Shown here: positions 63,463 to 64,000 of the stretch, in pieces
Numbering within the stretch: the stretch's first letter is position 1
Layout: each line of letters opens with the position of its first letter
Assembly (NCBI GenBank): GCA_016715625.1
Contig: JADJZU010000002.1
Location: 124,001-188,000, forward strand
DNA length: 64,000 nt
Source of the DNA: Bacteroidota bacterium
GTDB lineage: Bacteria; Bacteroidota; Bacteroidia; Chitinophagales; LD1
Reading direction: 5' to 3'
Notes under the pieces: model-generated
Told to the model about the DNA's origin: nothing
Database searches by the model: none
The model's input: the letters and a program-made list of their open reading frames with translations, nothing else
Made by a program: the position numbers and the translations under genes

Positions 63463-64000
63463 TTAGAACTCTTGGCCGAGCTGGTTTCTTCGTTGAATTT
63501 TCAAGTCCTTGAGTGTGTTTGATTTGGGATGTAACAAAATCGTAAACTGCTGAAACCGATACGATGGGAGAGAAGGCGTCCAGGCAAAACTGAGTTCCCA
63601 ACAATGTAAATCGCGCACTACACTTACGTTGGTCAGGGTTACCTGCTTTCGGCTGATATCAAAACCTGAACTCACCGCAATTTTCCACTTGGCAGTAATG
63701 TTGAAGTCCAGCGAAGCTCTCACAGTTTGCATGGTGATTATCGTATCGGGGTTAAAGGTGGTTCCTTTTGATAGGTTAAAGTTATAGCCCAAACTCAAAC
63801 TCCAAGGAATGTCAAAATCATATAGTTGATTTGGGTTATAACTCACGTAGTCTGCTGTGAACTTAGGGGCATTGTCGGTGTTCGGGGTGCTTTTGGGTTT
63901 GGAGTGTAGCGTGGTAGAGGCACCAATGTTAGCGGAAGAAAACCGAAGAAGTTTCCGATTCTCATTCCATTCAAATTTGTTGATTCTTCTGTTGAGTGTA
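63463..64000 (-). CDS. lptD: C-terminal end of LPS-assembly protein LptD (runs off the right edge)
   Basis: The visible 178 residues continue open to the edge. They match the last strands of the Bacteroidota LptD barrel: DIPWSLSLGYNFNLS, MQTVRASLDFNITAKWKIAVSSGFD, and RDLHCWELSFAWTPSLPSYRFQQF followed by a basic tail (LKDLKIQRRNQLGQ). LptD with LptE inserts LPS into the outer leaflet of the outer membrane. The assignment rests on the C-terminal barrel pattern alone; the N-terminal domain is outside the window. Confidence 0.8.
   Translation of the reverse strand, partial: TLNRRINKFEWNENRKLLRFSSANIGASTTLHSKPKSTPNTDNAPKFTADYVSYNPNQLYDFDIPWSLSLGYNFNLSKGTTFNPDTIITMQTVRASLDFNITAKWKIAVSSGFDISRKQVTLTNVSVVRDLHCWELSFAWTPSLPSYRFQQFTILLHPKSNTLKDLKIQRRNQLGQEF

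Overview
The window is ordinary chromosomal backbone of a member of the Bacteroidota. The evidence is: T9SS-type C-terminal sorting domains (type A on two proteins, the CHU_C gliding-motility type on a third), SprB-like repeats, a SusC-style carboxypeptidase-regulatory plug on a TonB receptor, a Bacteroidota-style LptD C-terminus, a DUF2304 gene, no obvious Shine-Dalgarno sequences, and promoters of the form TTG-N18..21-TAnnTTTG. The order within the phylum cannot be fixed from the sequence. No phage, integrase, IS element, CRISPR array or defence island was seen, and no stretch above 300 bp lacks a gene.

Layout. 1-1985: start of an unidentified membrane protein, pdhB and a carboxypeptidase-regulatory-like protein. 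2038-6098: a biotin operon bioB-bioF-bioD-bioA with overlapping stops and starts. 6139-10055: two divergent envelope groups, an SGNH hydrolase plus UbiA-like membrane protein on the minus strand, and a small membrane protein, GT2 glycosyltransferase, methyltransferase and DUF2304 protein on the plus strand. 10142-11471: three small lipoproteins separated by strong terminators. 11603-16980: rluD, then a cyanophycin locus (cyanophycinase, an exported protein of unknown role, cyanophycin synthetase). 16982-20633: namZ-fmt-lgt-DnaJ/TerB. 20749-24717: rplS, infC, a phosphoesterase and thrS. 24811-27756: a TPR lipoprotein and, divergently, rpsP-rimM-trmD. 27868-30585: a glycine-rich T9SS cargo protein, followed by tRNA-Leu(CAA). 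30968-32574: two outer-membrane-type proteins and a tiny lipoprotein. 32703-40842: der, era, rarA, a TonB receptor, ruvB and proline dehydrogenase. 40924-51000: rmuC, a membrane protein, aroE, DedA, a DUF4349 lipoprotein, a MORN-like lipoprotein, secA, an EEP-family nuclease/phosphodiesterase, rpmA-rplU. 51055-64000: M48 peptidase, EVE protein, radical SAM, NUDIX, a beta-barrel protein, a T9SS subtilase, an acyltransferase, a 1403-residue SprB-like adhesin, cytochrome c and the end of lptD.

Six conserved genes (bioA, the UbiA-like gene, cphA, lgt, thrS, the TonB receptor) are each broken by one single-base indel in a homopolymer. Repairing that base restores a full-length family member each time. 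Because essential genes are hit, I read these as sequencing or assembly errors and annotate each gene over its full span.

I do not see a convincing new biological system. The points most worth a second look are the cyanophycin locus with its unknown middle gene, the UbiA-like protein that lacks a recognisable first Asp-rich motif, the two large T9SS cargo proteins, the rearranged thrS-infC region, and a possible TAyATTCRCCAC promoter variant.
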